DNA from: Fodinibacter sp963747405
GTDB taxonomy: Bacteria; Actinomycetota; Actinomycetes; Actinomycetales; Dermatophilaceae
DNA length: 64,000 nucleotides
Reading direction: 5' to 3'
Assembly: GCA_963747405.1 (NCBI GenBank)
Contig: CAVVFG010000011.1
Location: forward strand, 26,156 to 90,155
Shown piece after piece: positions 48,009 through 56,992 of the stretch; the stretch's first letter is position 1, and every line of letters starts with the position of its first letter. The position numbers and the translations under genes are program-made. The notes beneath the pieces were generated by a model. That model was not told where the DNA came from. It saw only the letters and a program-made list of their open reading frames with translations, and did no database searches.

Positions 48009-48914
48009 GTGCAGGCACGATTCCTGTTCTCCGAGGTCGGCTCGGGGCTGCGGCGCAACGTGTCGATGGCCGTCTCGGTGGTGCTCGTCACGATGGTCTC
48101 GATGTTCCTGCTCGGCCTGGGCCTGCTCGCCCAGCGCCAGGCCGACACCATGAAGGGCTACTGGTACGACCGCATCCAGGTGTCGATCTACCTGTGCACC
48201 GCCGACTCGCGCCAGCCGAACTGCGAGAACACCGCCGTCACCGAGGCGCAGAAGGCCGCCATCGAGAGGCAGCTCAAGGCGCTGCCAGAGGTCAAGCAGG
48301 TCTTCTTCGAGTCCGAGCAGGAGGCCTTCGACCGGTTCAGGCAGCAGTTCCGCAACAGCCCGATCGCCGGCAACGTACAGGTCGGCGACATCCCGCAGAG
48401 CCTGCGCGTGCAGCTGAACGACCCGACGAAGTACCAGGTGGTCACCCAGCAGTTCGAGGGTGCCCCCGGGGTGGCGACCGTGCAGGACCAGGAGAAGGTG
48501 CTCAGCAAGTTCTTCACCATCATCCGGTGGATCACCATCTTCGCCGTGGCCCTCGCAGCGCTGATGGCCGCCTGCGCGGCGTTGCTGATGGCCACCACCA
48601 TCCGGCAGGCGGCCTTCATCCGGCGCCGCGAGATCGGCATCATGCGCCTGGTCGGGGCGTCGAACTGGACGATCCGGATGCCGTTCCTCACCGAGATGGT
48701 GATCGTCTCGGGCGTGGGGGTGCTGCTGGCCGTGGGGTTGCTGGTCGCCCTGACCAAGTACGTCTTCGAGGAGGGGGTCATCCAGATCGCGCTCAGCCAG
48801 GCGTTCATCGGGGTCTCCGACGTGTGGATCCTCGCCCCGTGGATGCTGCTCGGGGTCACCGCGATCGCGGTGCTCACCAGCGTGGTCACCCTGCGCCGGT
48901 ACCTGCGCGTCTGA
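48009..48914 (+). CDS. ftsX: Cell-division ABC permease FtsX
   Basis: Membrane subunit of FtsEX, 301 residues, with a four-helix topology: first segment about 20-42, a large extracytoplasmic domain (about 45-170) with a Cys pair (YLCTADSRQPNCEN), and three C-terminal segments. The domain contacts coiled-coil hydrolase activators outside the cell. GTG start at 48009. It is convergent with nothing and leads into the M23 gene. Confidence 0.95.
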   Translation: MQARFLFSEVGSGLRRNVSMAVSVVLVTMVSMFLLGLGLLAQRQADTMKGYWYDRIQVSIYLCTADSRQPNCENTAVTEAQKAAIERQLKALPEVKQVFFESEQEAFDRFRQQFRNSPIAGNVQVGDIPQSLRVQLNDPTKYQVVTQQFEGAPGVATVQDQEKVLSKFFTIIRWITIFAVALAALMAACAALLMATTIRQAAFIRRREIGIMRLVGASNWTIRMPFLTEMVIVSGVGVLLAVGLLVALTKYVFEEGVIQIALSQAFIGVSDVWILAPWMLLGVTAIAVLTSVVTLRRYLRV

Positions 48915-48996
48915 CCGCCCTGTTGGCAGTTGGCTGAGGACGTGCGACGATCTTTGTGCGCCAGGTATTCGCGCTGGCGTGGGAAACGTGTTACCA

Positions 48997-50379
48997 ATGG
49001 TGACCATGGGACGACCTGCCCTCGCTGAACTGCGCCCTGCGCGCCGCTGGATCGCGATCCTGACGGCCCTGGTGTGCGCGGTCGCGATGGCCTCGACGGC
49101 CGCCGAGGCGGTGCCCACCGGCGCCGACCCGGGCAAGGAGAAGCGCAAGGTCGACGCCCAGGTCGACCAGCTCAAGGCCCAGCTCGACGAGACCAGCGCC
49201 GACCTGTCGGCCGCCTACACGGCGCTGCGGAGCACCCAGGACAAGCTGCCCGCCGCGCGCACCGTGCTGGAGAAGGCGCAGAACGCGGCCGCCACTGCCG
49301 ACCGGGCCAACACGCTCGCCGCGCAGGAGCTCGAGGCCGCGCGCGCCAGCGAGAAGAAGGCCCAGGACAAGCTCACCTCGACGACCAAGAAGGTCAAGAG
49401 CAGCCGCACCCGGGTGGCCCAGTTCGCTGCCCAGATCTACCAGGAGCAGGGCTTCGGGCAGCTCGACATGGCGCTGTCGAGCAGCGACCCGCAGCAGTTC
49501 GCCGACCGCATCGCCCTGGTCGACACGGTGATGGAGGTGCAGAGCGAGACGATGGACCGCCTCGCGACCGAGCGGGCCAGCCTCACGGCCCTGGAGGACC
49601 ACCTCTCGGCGCTGCGGGCCGACTCGGCGCAGAAGAAGAAGCGGGCGCAGGCGGCCCTCGAGCGGGCGCAGGGCGCCCGCGACGCCGCGGCCCGCGCCAA
49701 GCAGGACCTCGATGCACTCGCCGCCCAGCAGTCCACCCTCGCCTCGAGCGTCAAGGCCAAGCTCGCCACCGAGAACCAGCGCCTCGCCTCGATGGAGGCC
49801 GAGCAGGCCCGCCTGCACAAGATCCTCGTGCAGCGCGCCGCCGAGCAGCGCCGCCGCGCGGCGGCCGCCCGGCGAGCGGAGGCCGCCCGCCAGGCCGCCG
49901 CCGCCAAGAAGAAGCGCAGCAGCGGCAGCAGCAGCGGCAGCAGCAGGGGCAGCACACGCAGCGGCGGCGCGGTGGTCACCCGCAGCAACGGTTTCCTCGG
50001 CTCACCGGTCAACGGGCCGACCACGTCCGAGTTCGGCATGCGCTTCCACCCGATCAAGCACATCTGGAAGCTGCACACCGGGCGTGACTACGGCGTCCCG
50101 TGCGGCACCCCGGTGCACGCGGCGGCGGCCGGCGACATCATCAGCGCCGGGTGGGGTGGCGGCTACGGCAACCGCATCGTCATCGACCACGGTCTGGTGC
50201 GCGGTGTGGGCCTGGCCAGCACCTACAACCACCTGACGAGCATCGTGCGCGGCGGCGGGCACGTGTCACGCGGCCAGCTGATCGGCTACAGCGGCACCAC
50301 CGGCACCTCCACCGGCTGCCACCTGCACTTCGAGGTGCTGGAGAACGGCAACTTCGTCAACCCGCGAAAGTGGATGTGA
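48997..50379 (+). CDS. Secreted coiled-coil M23-family peptidase (EnvC/RipC-like partner of FtsEX)
   Basis: A 460-residue secreted protein: signal peptide (about 20-45), a long coiled coil (about 50-300), a Ser/Gly/Arg linker, then an M23 LytM domain (about 340-460). The metal-site residues HTGRDYG (the first His/Asp) and HLHFE (the second His) are both intact, so it may be an active endopeptidase rather than only an activator. Adjacent ftsEX makes it the likely hydrolase under their control. Starts at 48979, 48997 and 49006 are all possible because no strong ribosome-binding site is visible. Confidence 0.9.
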   Translation: MVTMGRPALAELRPARRWIAILTALVCAVAMASTAAEAVPTGADPGKEKRKVDAQVDQLKAQLDETSADLSAAYTALRSTQDKLPAARTVLEKAQNAAATADRANTLAAQELEAARASEKKAQDKLTSTTKKVKSSRTRVAQFAAQIYQEQGFGQLDMALSSSDPQQFADRIALVDTVMEVQSETMDRLATERASLTALEDHLSALRADSAQKKKRAQAALERAQGARDAAARAKQDLDALAAQQSTLASSVKAKLATENQRLASMEAEQARLHKILVQRAAEQRRRAAAARRAEAARQAAAAKKKRSSGSSSGSSRGSTRSGGAVVTRSNGFLGSPVNGPTTSEFGMRFHPIKHIWKLHTGRDYGVPCGTPVHAAAAGDIISAGWGGGYGNRIVIDHGLVRGVGLASTYNHLTSIVRGGGHVSRGQLIGYSGTTGTSTGCHLHFEVLENGNFVNPRKWM

Positions 50380-50437
50380 GCCACCCCCACCTCGCAACTC
50401 GGTAGGGATGGGTGCTGCGGACGGGTACCCTCGGCTG

Positions 50438-50917
50438 GTGCCCAAGGAGACCGGACGAAAGCTCGTCGCGAGCAACCGCAAGGCCCGCCACGACTACCTC
50501 ATCGAGGACACCTACGAGGCGGGCCTGGTGCTGGTGGGCACCGAGGTCAAGGCCCTGCGGATGGGGCGTGCCTCGTTGGTCGACGGCTGGGCGGGGTTCG
50601 ACCGTGACGACGAGCTGTGGCTCGAGGGCGTGCACATCCCCGAGTACAGCAACGGCACGTGGAACAACCACACGCCGCGGCGGCGCCGCAAGCTGCTGCT
50701 GCACCGGCGCGAGCTCGAGAAGATCCTGCACGCCACCCGCGAGACCGGGCACACGATCGTGCCGCTGTCGCTCTACTTCAAGGACGGGCGCGCGAAGGTC
50801 GAGATCGCCGTCGCCAAGGGCAAGAAGAACTACGACAAGCGCCAGGCCCTGCGCGAGCGGCAGGACAACCGCGAGGCCGACCGCGCCATCGCCGCCCGGC
50901 GTCGCGGTGAGGACTGA
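50438..50917 (+). CDS. smpB: SsrA-binding protein SmpB
   Basis: Binds tmRNA and delivers it to stalled ribosomes for trans-translation. The 159-residue protein has the conserved core (ARHDYLIEDTYEAGLVLVGTEVKALRMGRASLVDG) and basic C-terminal tail (KGKKNYDKRQALRERQDNREADRAIAARRRGED) that enters the mRNA channel. GTG 50438 is chosen because the conserved start is V/M-P-K-E-T-G-R-K-L-V. Its RNA partner ssrA is at 62.8 kb in the same window. Confidence 0.96.
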   Translation: MPKETGRKLVASNRKARHDYLIEDTYEAGLVLVGTEVKALRMGRASLVDGWAGFDRDDELWLEGVHIPEYSNGTWNNHTPRRRRKLLLHRRELEKILHATRETGHTIVPLSLYFKDGRAKVEIAVAKGKKNYDKRQALRERQDNREADRAIAARRRGED

Positions 50918-52921
50918 GTGACCGGCACGTCGGGCGGCCGAGCCGCCCGCCGGCGCGCGTGGTGGCGGTTGCTGTGGTGCCTGGCGATCGCCATCACGGT
51001 CCTCCTCCTGGCCCCGCTCGCCCTGGCGAGCGCCCCTCGACCTCTTGCGGATCCTGCGCGCCAGGAGGGCTCATCGCCGTGGGCGCTGCTGCCGGCCGCG
51101 GTGCCGGCACGGGAGCAGGCCGACAAGCTGCTCACCGAGTTCGAGGTCGACACCGACGGCTCGGTCGTCGTCACCGAGACGATCCGCTGGCGGTTCCCGG
51201 AAGGGGAGGAGCGGCACGGCATCGTGCGCAACGTCAAGGTGCGTGCGGGCTACCGGGACAGCGACACCCAGTACCGGTTCTACGAGCTCACCGGCGTCTC
51301 GGTCACCTCGCCCTCGGGGGCACCGACCGACATCGCCATCTCCGACGTCGGTGCGTTCCGGCAGATCCGCATCGGCAGCCCGTCGCAGACCATCTCCGGA
51401 ACGGCCGACTACGTGGTGCGCTACCGGCTGGCGAACGTGGTCAACGACATCGGCGACGGCACGGCCGAGTTCTACTACAACGTCGTCGACCCCTCCAACG
51501 GCTTTCCGCAGCAGCAGGTGTCGGCCACGGTGACCGGGCCCGTCGCCGCCACCCGTGCGGCCTGCTTCTACGGCGACGTCGGCTCCACCACCCCGTGCGA
51601 GGCGGTCGCCGGAGCGACCAGCACGTTCCTGGTGCCCGACCTGGCGGCCGAGCAGGGTGCGAGCGTGCTGACCTCCTACCCCCGAAGCGCCTTCGGCGAC
51701 CTCACCCCGGACCTGCGTGAGGGCTCCCCGGATGCCGGCTCGGGCGCCGTCGTCAGCCCCGGCCTGGCCCGAGCGCTCGGCTGGCTGACGATCGGTCTGG
51801 CGCTGCTGCTGCCGCTGCTGGCGGGGGGCCTGATGGGCCTGCTGGTGTGGACCCGCGGCCGCGACGAGCAGTACGCCGGGCTCACCCCCGGGCTCGTCCC
51901 CGGTGCCGACCAGCAGGTGCCGGTGGTCGTCGGCGGGCCCAGCCCGACCGTGGCCGTGCAGTTCACCCCGCCACCCGGCGTGCAGCCCGGCATGGTGGGC
52001 ACCATCCTCGACGAGGAGGTCAACCTCGTCGACATCACCTCCACGCTGGTCGACCTCGCCGTGCGCGGTCACCTGCAGATCTCACGCGACGACCGGGGCG
52101 TCCTGCGCGCCGACGACTGGGTGCTCACCCGCACCGGCCCGCCGGCCACCGCGGGGGCCCTGGCACCCTACGAGCAGCTCCTCCTCGATGCGGTCTTCTC
52201 GGGTGGCAACCGCGTCGCCCTGTCCCAGCTCAAGAACCGCTTCAAGCCGACCCTGGATGCCGTGGAGCGGCTGATGTACGAGGAGGTCGTGCAGCGTGGG
52301 TGGTTCCGGCGCAGCCCGGAGCGGCAGCGGTCCGGCTGGGTCGGGTTCGGCACCGTGGTGATCGCCGGGTCGGTGGCCTTCGCCTTCTTCGGGGCCGCCC
52401 CGCTGTCGGGGCTGTACCAGGACGCCGGGTTCGCCTTCAACCCGGCCTGGCTGCTCGCGGCAGGCGGAGTGCTGGCCGGCGTCCTCATCCGCGTGCTGGG
52501 GGGACGGATGGCGGCCCGCACGGCCCGGGGGTCGGCGGTCCTGGCGCAGGCGCGCGGCTTCGAGCGTTACATCGCGACCGCGGAGGCCAAGCAGATCCGT
52601 TGGGAGGAGGCGCAGGACGTCTTCAGCCGCTACCTGCCGTACGCCATCGTGTTCGGCCTGGCCGACCGCTGGGCCCGGGTGTTCGAGGACGTCGCCGCCG
52701 CGGCCAGCGCCGCCGGCCACTCCCTCGCCAGCCCGGCATGGTACGTCGGCAGCTGGTCCACCGGCGGCTTCTCCGACGTCGCGTCGAGCATGGACTCGTT
52801 CTCCACCGTCGCGGCCGGCACCTTCGTGTCCACCCCCGGCTCCTCGGGGTCGAGCGGGTTCAGCGCGGGTGGCGGCTTCTCCGGCGGCGGTGGCGGGGGC
52901 TCGTCGGGCGGCAGCTGGTAG
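50918..52921 (+). CDS. DUF2207 domain-containing membrane protein
   Basis: A 667-residue membrane protein of the DUF2207 family, function unknown. It has a signal/anchor at about 15-38, an extracytoplasmic beta domain (about 70-260: VDTDGSVVVTETIRWRFPEGEERHGIVRNV), a membrane segment (about 288-310) and a cytoplasmic domain with LVDITSTLVDLAVRGHLQI. A further pair of segments (about 475-530) precedes a Gly/Ser-rich C-terminal tail (GGGFSGGGGGGSSGGSW), also typical of the family. GTG start directly abuts the smpB stop. A strong bidirectional terminator follows. Confidence 0.9.
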   Translation: MTGTSGGRAARRRAWWRLLWCLAIAITVLLLAPLALASAPRPLADPARQEGSSPWALLPAAVPAREQADKLLTEFEVDTDGSVVVTETIRWRFPEGEERHGIVRNVKVRAGYRDSDTQYRFYELTGVSVTSPSGAPTDIAISDVGAFRQIRIGSPSQTISGTADYVVRYRLANVVNDIGDGTAEFYYNVVDPSNGFPQQQVSATVTGPVAATRAACFYGDVGSTTPCEAVAGATSTFLVPDLAAEQGASVLTSYPRSAFGDLTPDLREGSPDAGSGAVVSPGLARALGWLTIGLALLLPLLAGGLMGLLVWTRGRDEQYAGLTPGLVPGADQQVPVVVGGPSPTVAVQFTPPPGVQPGMVGTILDEEVNLVDITSTLVDLAVRGHLQISRDDRGVLRADDWVLTRTGPPATAGALAPYEQLLLDAVFSGGNRVALSQLKNRFKPTLDAVERLMYEEVVQRGWFRRSPERQRSGWVGFGTVVIAGSVAFAFFGAAPLSGLYQDAGFAFNPAWLLAAGGVLAGVLIRVLGGRMAARTARGSAVLAQARGFERYIATAEAKQIRWEEAQDVFSRYLPYAIVFGLADRWARVFEDVAAAASAAGHSLASPAWYVGSWSTGGFSDVASSMDSFSTVAAGTFVSTPGSSGSSGFSAGGGFSGGGGGGSSGGSW

Positions 52922-52958
52922 CCGCGCGGGGCACGCCGTCGGGGCCGAGCGGCCGGCC

Positions 52959-53006
52959 CACGACGAAGGGCCGCCCCCGCACGGGCGGGAACGGCCCTTC
53001 GTCGTG
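52959..53006. terminator. Bidirectional terminator between the DUF2207 and CsbD genes
   Basis: CACGACGAAGGGCCG (52959-52973) pairs perfectly with CGGCCCTTCGTCGTG (52992-53006), a 15-bp stem. An inner CCGCCC/GGGCGG pair could form an alternative extended stem. It lies between the ends of two convergent genes. There is no T-run, as often in actinobacteria. Confidence 0.85.
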
Positions 53007-53032
53007 CGGCAGGGGCAGTAGCCCCCGCAGGG

Positions 53033-53206
53033 TCAGTTGTTGAAGGCGTCCTTGACCTTCTCGCCGGCCTGCTTGACGTCGGCCTCCGACTGGTCGACGC
53101 GGCCCTCGGCCTCGAGGCTCTCGTCGTCGGTCGCCTTGCCGGTGGCCTCCTTGCTCTTGCCGGTGAGGTCGTCCTTCATGTTGTCGATCTTGTCGCCAAG
53201 TCCCAT
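53033..53206 (-). CDS. CsbD-family stress-response protein
   Basis: A 57-residue acidic, hydrophilic protein matching CsbD (DKIDNMKDDLTGKSKEATGKATDDESLEAEGRVDQ). Family members are general-stress proteins of unknown mechanism, often sigma-B dependent in Bacillus. ATG 53206 has AAGGAG six bases upstream. It is convergent with the DUF2207 gene across a strong terminator. Between it and pyc no other gene is seen. Confidence 0.9.
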   Translation of the reverse strand: MGLGDKIDNMKDDLTGKSKEATGKATDDESLEAEGRVDQSEADVKQAGEKVKDAFNN

Positions 53207-53342
53207 GTCGCTCTCCTTCGCTCGTGGAGTGGAGCACCGAGCCACTTCTTGACCGGATGCGGTCTGTCCACCGTACGAACTCGTCGCCGCCAAAAGGGCT
53301 TTCGCGACGCGGCGCTCGACGAACCTTTGACGCGGGGGGCAG

Positions 53343-56300
53343 TCAGGCAGGTGAGACGACGAGGATGAGGTCGCCACCCTCGACCTGCTGGTGGCCGGGG
53401 ATCGCCAGGCGCTCGACGGTGCCGCCGATGGGGGTCGTGATGCTCGCCTCCATCTTCATCGCCTCGATGGTTGCCACCACCCCGCCTGCCTCGACGGTGT
53501 CGCCCTCGGCCACCGCCGGGGTGACCACGCCGGAGAACGGCGCGGGCACGTGGCCGGGGTGTCCGGGGTCGGCCTTCTCGACCGACTTGACGTCGGCGGT
53601 GACCGAGCGGTCGCGCACCTGGATGGGCCGGAACTGGCCGTTGAGGGTGCACATGACGGTGCGCATCCCGTGCCGGTCGGTGTCGCCGATGCTGCTGATG
53701 CCGAGCAGCAGGCGCTTGCCGGCCTCGATCTCGGCCTCGTACTCGCTGCCCTGCACCAGCCCGTGCAGGAACTCGATGGTGCCGAGCACCGACAGGTTGC
53801 CGAAGCGGTCGCGGCTGTCCTCGAACTCCTTGGTGGGCCCGGGGAAGAGCAGCATGTTGAGGGTGCGCCGCGGGTCGGCCGACAGCGCCGCCTCCTGCTC
53901 CTGCGTCAGCTCGGTGGTGCGCGCCTTGGCGTGGCGGCCCTGCAGGGCCTTGCTGCGGAACGGCTCGGGCCAGCCGCCGGGCGGGTCGCCCAGCTCGCCC
54001 TCGAGGAAGCCGATGACCGAGTCGGGGATGTCGTACTTCGTCGGGTTCTCCTCGAAGTCGGCCGGGTCGGCCCCAGCGCCGACGAGGGCCAGGGCGAGGT
54101 CGCCGACCACCTTCGACGACGGGGTGACCTTGACGAGGTTGCCGAGGATGCGGTTGGCCGCGGCGTACATGTCCTCGATGTCCTCGAACCGGTCGCCGAG
54201 GCCGAGGGCGATCGCCTGCTGGCGCAGGTTCGACAGCTGGCCGCCGGGGATCTCGTGGAAGTAGACCCGACCGGTGGGGGAGGCCAGGCCCGACTCGAAG
54301 GGGCGGTAGATCTGCCGCACCGCCTCCCAGTAGGGCTCGAGCGCGAAGACCTTGTCGATGTCCAGGCCGGTGGGCCGCTCGGTGCCGTCGGTGGCGGCCA
54401 CCAGCGCCGACAGGCTCGGCTGGCTGGTCGTGCCGGACATCGAGGAGCAGGCGGCGTCGACGGCATCCACGCCGGCGTCGATGGCGGCGAGCAGGGTGCC
54501 GATCTGGCCGCCCGCGGTGTCGTGGGTGTGCAGGTGCACGGGCAGGTCGAAGTTCTCGCGCAGGGCGGTGACCAGCTTGGTGGCGGCCGGTGCGCGCAGC
54601 AGGCCGGCCATGTCCTTGATGGCGAGCACGTGCGCCCCGGTGTCGACGATCTGCTCGGCCAGGCGCAGGTAGTAGTCGAGGGTGTACAGGTTCTCGCGCG
54701 GGTCGAGCAGGTTTCCGGTGTAGCACAGGGCCACCTCGGCCACCGCGGTGCCGGTGTCGAGCACCGCCTCGACCGCCGGCCGCATCTGCGCAACGTCGTT
54801 GAGCGAGTCGAAGATCCGGAAGATGTCGAGCCCGGTGCGGGCGGCCTCGTGCACGAACGCGTCGGTGACCTTGGTGGGGTAGGGGGTGTAGCCGACGGTG
54901 TTGCGGCCGCGCAGCAGCATCTGCAGCGGGATGTTGGGCATCGCCTCGCGCAACAGGGCGAGGCGCTCCCAGGGGTCCTCGGAGAGGAAGCGCAGCGCGA
55001 CGTCGTAGGTGGCACCCCCCCACGCCTCCATCGAGAGCAGCTCGGGGGTGAGCCGCGAGACGTGCCCGGCGACGTGCAGCAGGTCGCGGGTGCGCATCCG
55101 GGTGGCGAGCAGGCTCTGGTGGGCGTCGCGAAAGGTGGTGTCGGTGACCGGCACGTCGGTGCGGGCCCGCAGCTGTCGGGCGAACTCGGCCGGGCCCACC
55201 CGCACCAGCAGGTCGCGCGACCCCGGGGGCACCGGGGCGTCGCGGTCGATCACGGGCAGCTTGGTGCGGGGCTTGATGAACGTCGTCGCAGGGCCGTGCG
55301 GCTGGTTGACGGTGACGTCGGCCAGGTAGGTGAGCAGCTTGGTGCCGCGGTCGCCGCCCATCCGCGCCTCGAGCAGCTGGGGGCGCTCGTCGATGAAGCT
55401 GGTCGTGGCCTCGCCGCGCTGGAACACCGGGTCGGCGAGCACGGCTTCGAGAAAGGGGATGTTGGTGGACACACCACGAATTCGGAACTCAGCCAACGCC
55501 CTTCGCGCACGGCGCACGGCCATGGGGAAGGTGCGTCCACGACAGGTGAGCTTGACCAGCATCGAGTCGAAGTGCGGGCTGACCTGGGCGCCGACGAACA
55601 CGGTGCCGCCGTCGAGCCGCACCCCGCCACCGCCGGCCGAGCGGTAGACGGTGATCTGGCCGGCATCCGGTCGGAAGCCGTTGCTCGGGTCCTCGGTGGT
55701 GATGCGGCACTGCAGCGCGGCGCCGCGCACGTAGATGTCCTCCTGGCGCATGCCGAGCTCGTCGAAGGTCTCACCCGAGGCGATCCGCATCTGCGCCACG
55801 ACGAGGTCGACGTCGGTGACCTCCTCGGTGACGGTGTGCTCGACCTGGATTCGCGGGTTCATCTCGATGAAGACGTAGCGGCCGTCCTCACCGAGGAGGA
55901 ACTCGACGGTGCCGGCGTTGAGGTAGCCGATCGACTCGGCGAAGCGCACAGCATCCGCGCACATCGACGCCCGGGTGTCGGGGTGGAGGTTCGGAGCGGG
56001 CGCCATCTCGACAACCTTCTGGTGCCGGCGCTGCACCGAGCAGTCGCGTTCGTAGAGGTGCAGCACCGTGCCGGTGGAGTCGGCGAGCACCTGCACCTCG
56101 ATGTGCCGAGGGTTGACCACGGCCTGCTCGAGGTAGAGCGTCGGGTCGCCGAACGCGGCATCCGCCTCTCGCTGGGCCGCCTCGAGCGACTCGCGCAGCG
56201 TGGAGGGGTCGTCGACGCGCCGCATGCCGCGCCCGCCGCCACCGGAGACCGCCTTGACGAACACCGGGAAGCCGATGCCCTCGGCGGCGGCGGCGAGCTC

Positions 56301-56726
56301 GTCGAGGTCGGTGGTGGGTGGGGCGCTGTCGAGGGTCGGCAGGCCGGCCGCGCGCGCTGCGGTGATGGCGCGCGACTTGTTGCCGGCCAGGTGCAGTGCG
56401 GATGCCGGGGGCCCGATGAAGGTGATGCCGTTGGCCTCGCACGCCTCGGCGAGCAGCGGGTTCTCGGAGAGGAAGCCGTAGCCGGGGTAGATGGCGTCGG
56501 CGCCGCACTCGACGGCCACCCGCACGATGTTCTCGTGGTCGAGGTAGGCGCGCACCGGGTGGCCCTCCTCGCCGATCTGGTAGGACTCGTCGGCCTTGAG
56601 GCGGTGCTCGGACCGGCGGTCCTCGTGGGGGAAGACGGCCACCGTGCGGGCGCCCAGCTCGGTGGCCGCACGGAAGGCCCGGACGGCGATCTCACCACGG
56701 TTGGCGACGAGGATCTTGGCGAACAT
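53343..56726 (-). CDS. pyc: Pyruvate carboxylase
   Basis: Carboxylates pyruvate to oxaloacetate with ATP and bicarbonate. The 1127-residue single-chain enzyme has the biotin carboxylase domain (about 1-450, with GGGGRGMRRV ATP-grasp loop and FIEMNPRIQVEHTVTEEVT), the carboxyltransferase domain (about 530-800, with DTTFRDAHQSLLATRMRT and metal-ligand His in LHTHDTAGG), and the biotin carboxyl carrier domain with biotinyl Lys at about 1091 (EAMKME). All key residues are present. ATG 56726; divergent from the permease gene. Confidence 0.97.
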   Translation of the reverse strand: MFAKILVANRGEIAVRAFRAATELGARTVAVFPHEDRRSEHRLKADESYQIGEEGHPVRAYLDHENIVRVAVECGADAIYPGYGFLSENPLLAEACEANGITFIGPPASALHLAGNKSRAITAARAAGLPTLDSAPPTTDLDELAAAAEGIGFPVFVKAVSGGGGRGMRRVDDPSTLRESLEAAQREADAAFGDPTLYLEQAVVNPRHIEVQVLADSTGTVLHLYERDCSVQRRHQKVVEMAPAPNLHPDTRASMCADAVRFAESIGYLNAGTVEFLLGEDGRYVFIEMNPRIQVEHTVTEEVTDVDLVVAQMRIASGETFDELGMRQEDIYVRGAALQCRITTEDPSNGFRPDAGQITVYRSAGGGGVRLDGGTVFVGAQVSPHFDSMLVKLTCRGRTFPMAVRRARRALAEFRIRGVSTNIPFLEAVLADPVFQRGEATTSFIDERPQLLEARMGGDRGTKLLTYLADVTVNQPHGPATTFIKPRTKLPVIDRDAPVPPGSRDLLVRVGPAEFARQLRARTDVPVTDTTFRDAHQSLLATRMRTRDLLHVAGHVSRLTPELLSMEAWGGATYDVALRFLSEDPWERLALLREAMPNIPLQMLLRGRNTVGYTPYPTKVTDAFVHEAARTGLDIFRIFDSLNDVAQMRPAVEAVLDTGTAVAEVALCYTGNLLDPRENLYTLDYYLRLAEQIVDTGAHVLAIKDMAGLLRAPAATKLVTALRENFDLPVHLHTHDTAGGQIGTLLAAIDAGVDAVDAACSSMSGTTSQPSLSALVAATDGTERPTGLDIDKVFALEPYWEAVRQIYRPFESGLASPTGRVYFHEIPGGQLSNLRQQAIALGLGDRFEDIEDMYAAANRILGNLVKVTPSSKVVGDLALALVGAGADPADFEENPTKYDIPDSVIGFLEGELGDPPGGWPEPFRSKALQGRHAKARTTELTQEQEAALSADPRRTLNMLLFPGPTKEFEDSRDRFGNLSVLGTIEFLHGLVQGSEYEAEIEAGKRLLLGISSIGDTDRHGMRTVMCTLNGQFRPIQVRDRSVTADVKSVEKADPGHPGHVPAPFSGVVTPAVAEGDTVEAGGVVATIEAMKMEASITTPIGGTVERLAIPGHQQVEGGDLILVVSPA

Positions 56727-56992
56727 GGTGGACCTCCCGGTCGGGTGGGCACGTTCCCCGGCGGCGAGCCGGTTGCGTGCAGCCTAGTGACGCAGGCCAC
56801 TTGACCGCCGAGGGTGTCCTCCCTGCGGACGGGTCGACCGGCGTCGGTGCCGAAGGCCGCGGGCGCCGTGGCCGGGACGGGATCAATGGCCCTAATCCAT
56901 ACCAATTAGTCGCCGTTGCCCCTAGCATCGCCCTCGTCGCACCACCTCGACGCCGGCCGGGTCCATGGTCGGCCGGAGCCACGGGAGCAACC

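Noticed and set aside
53391..56804. 1137-codon plus-strand frame opposite pyruvate carboxylase
   Set aside because: Shadow frame of a complete, strongly conserved pyc on the other strand.
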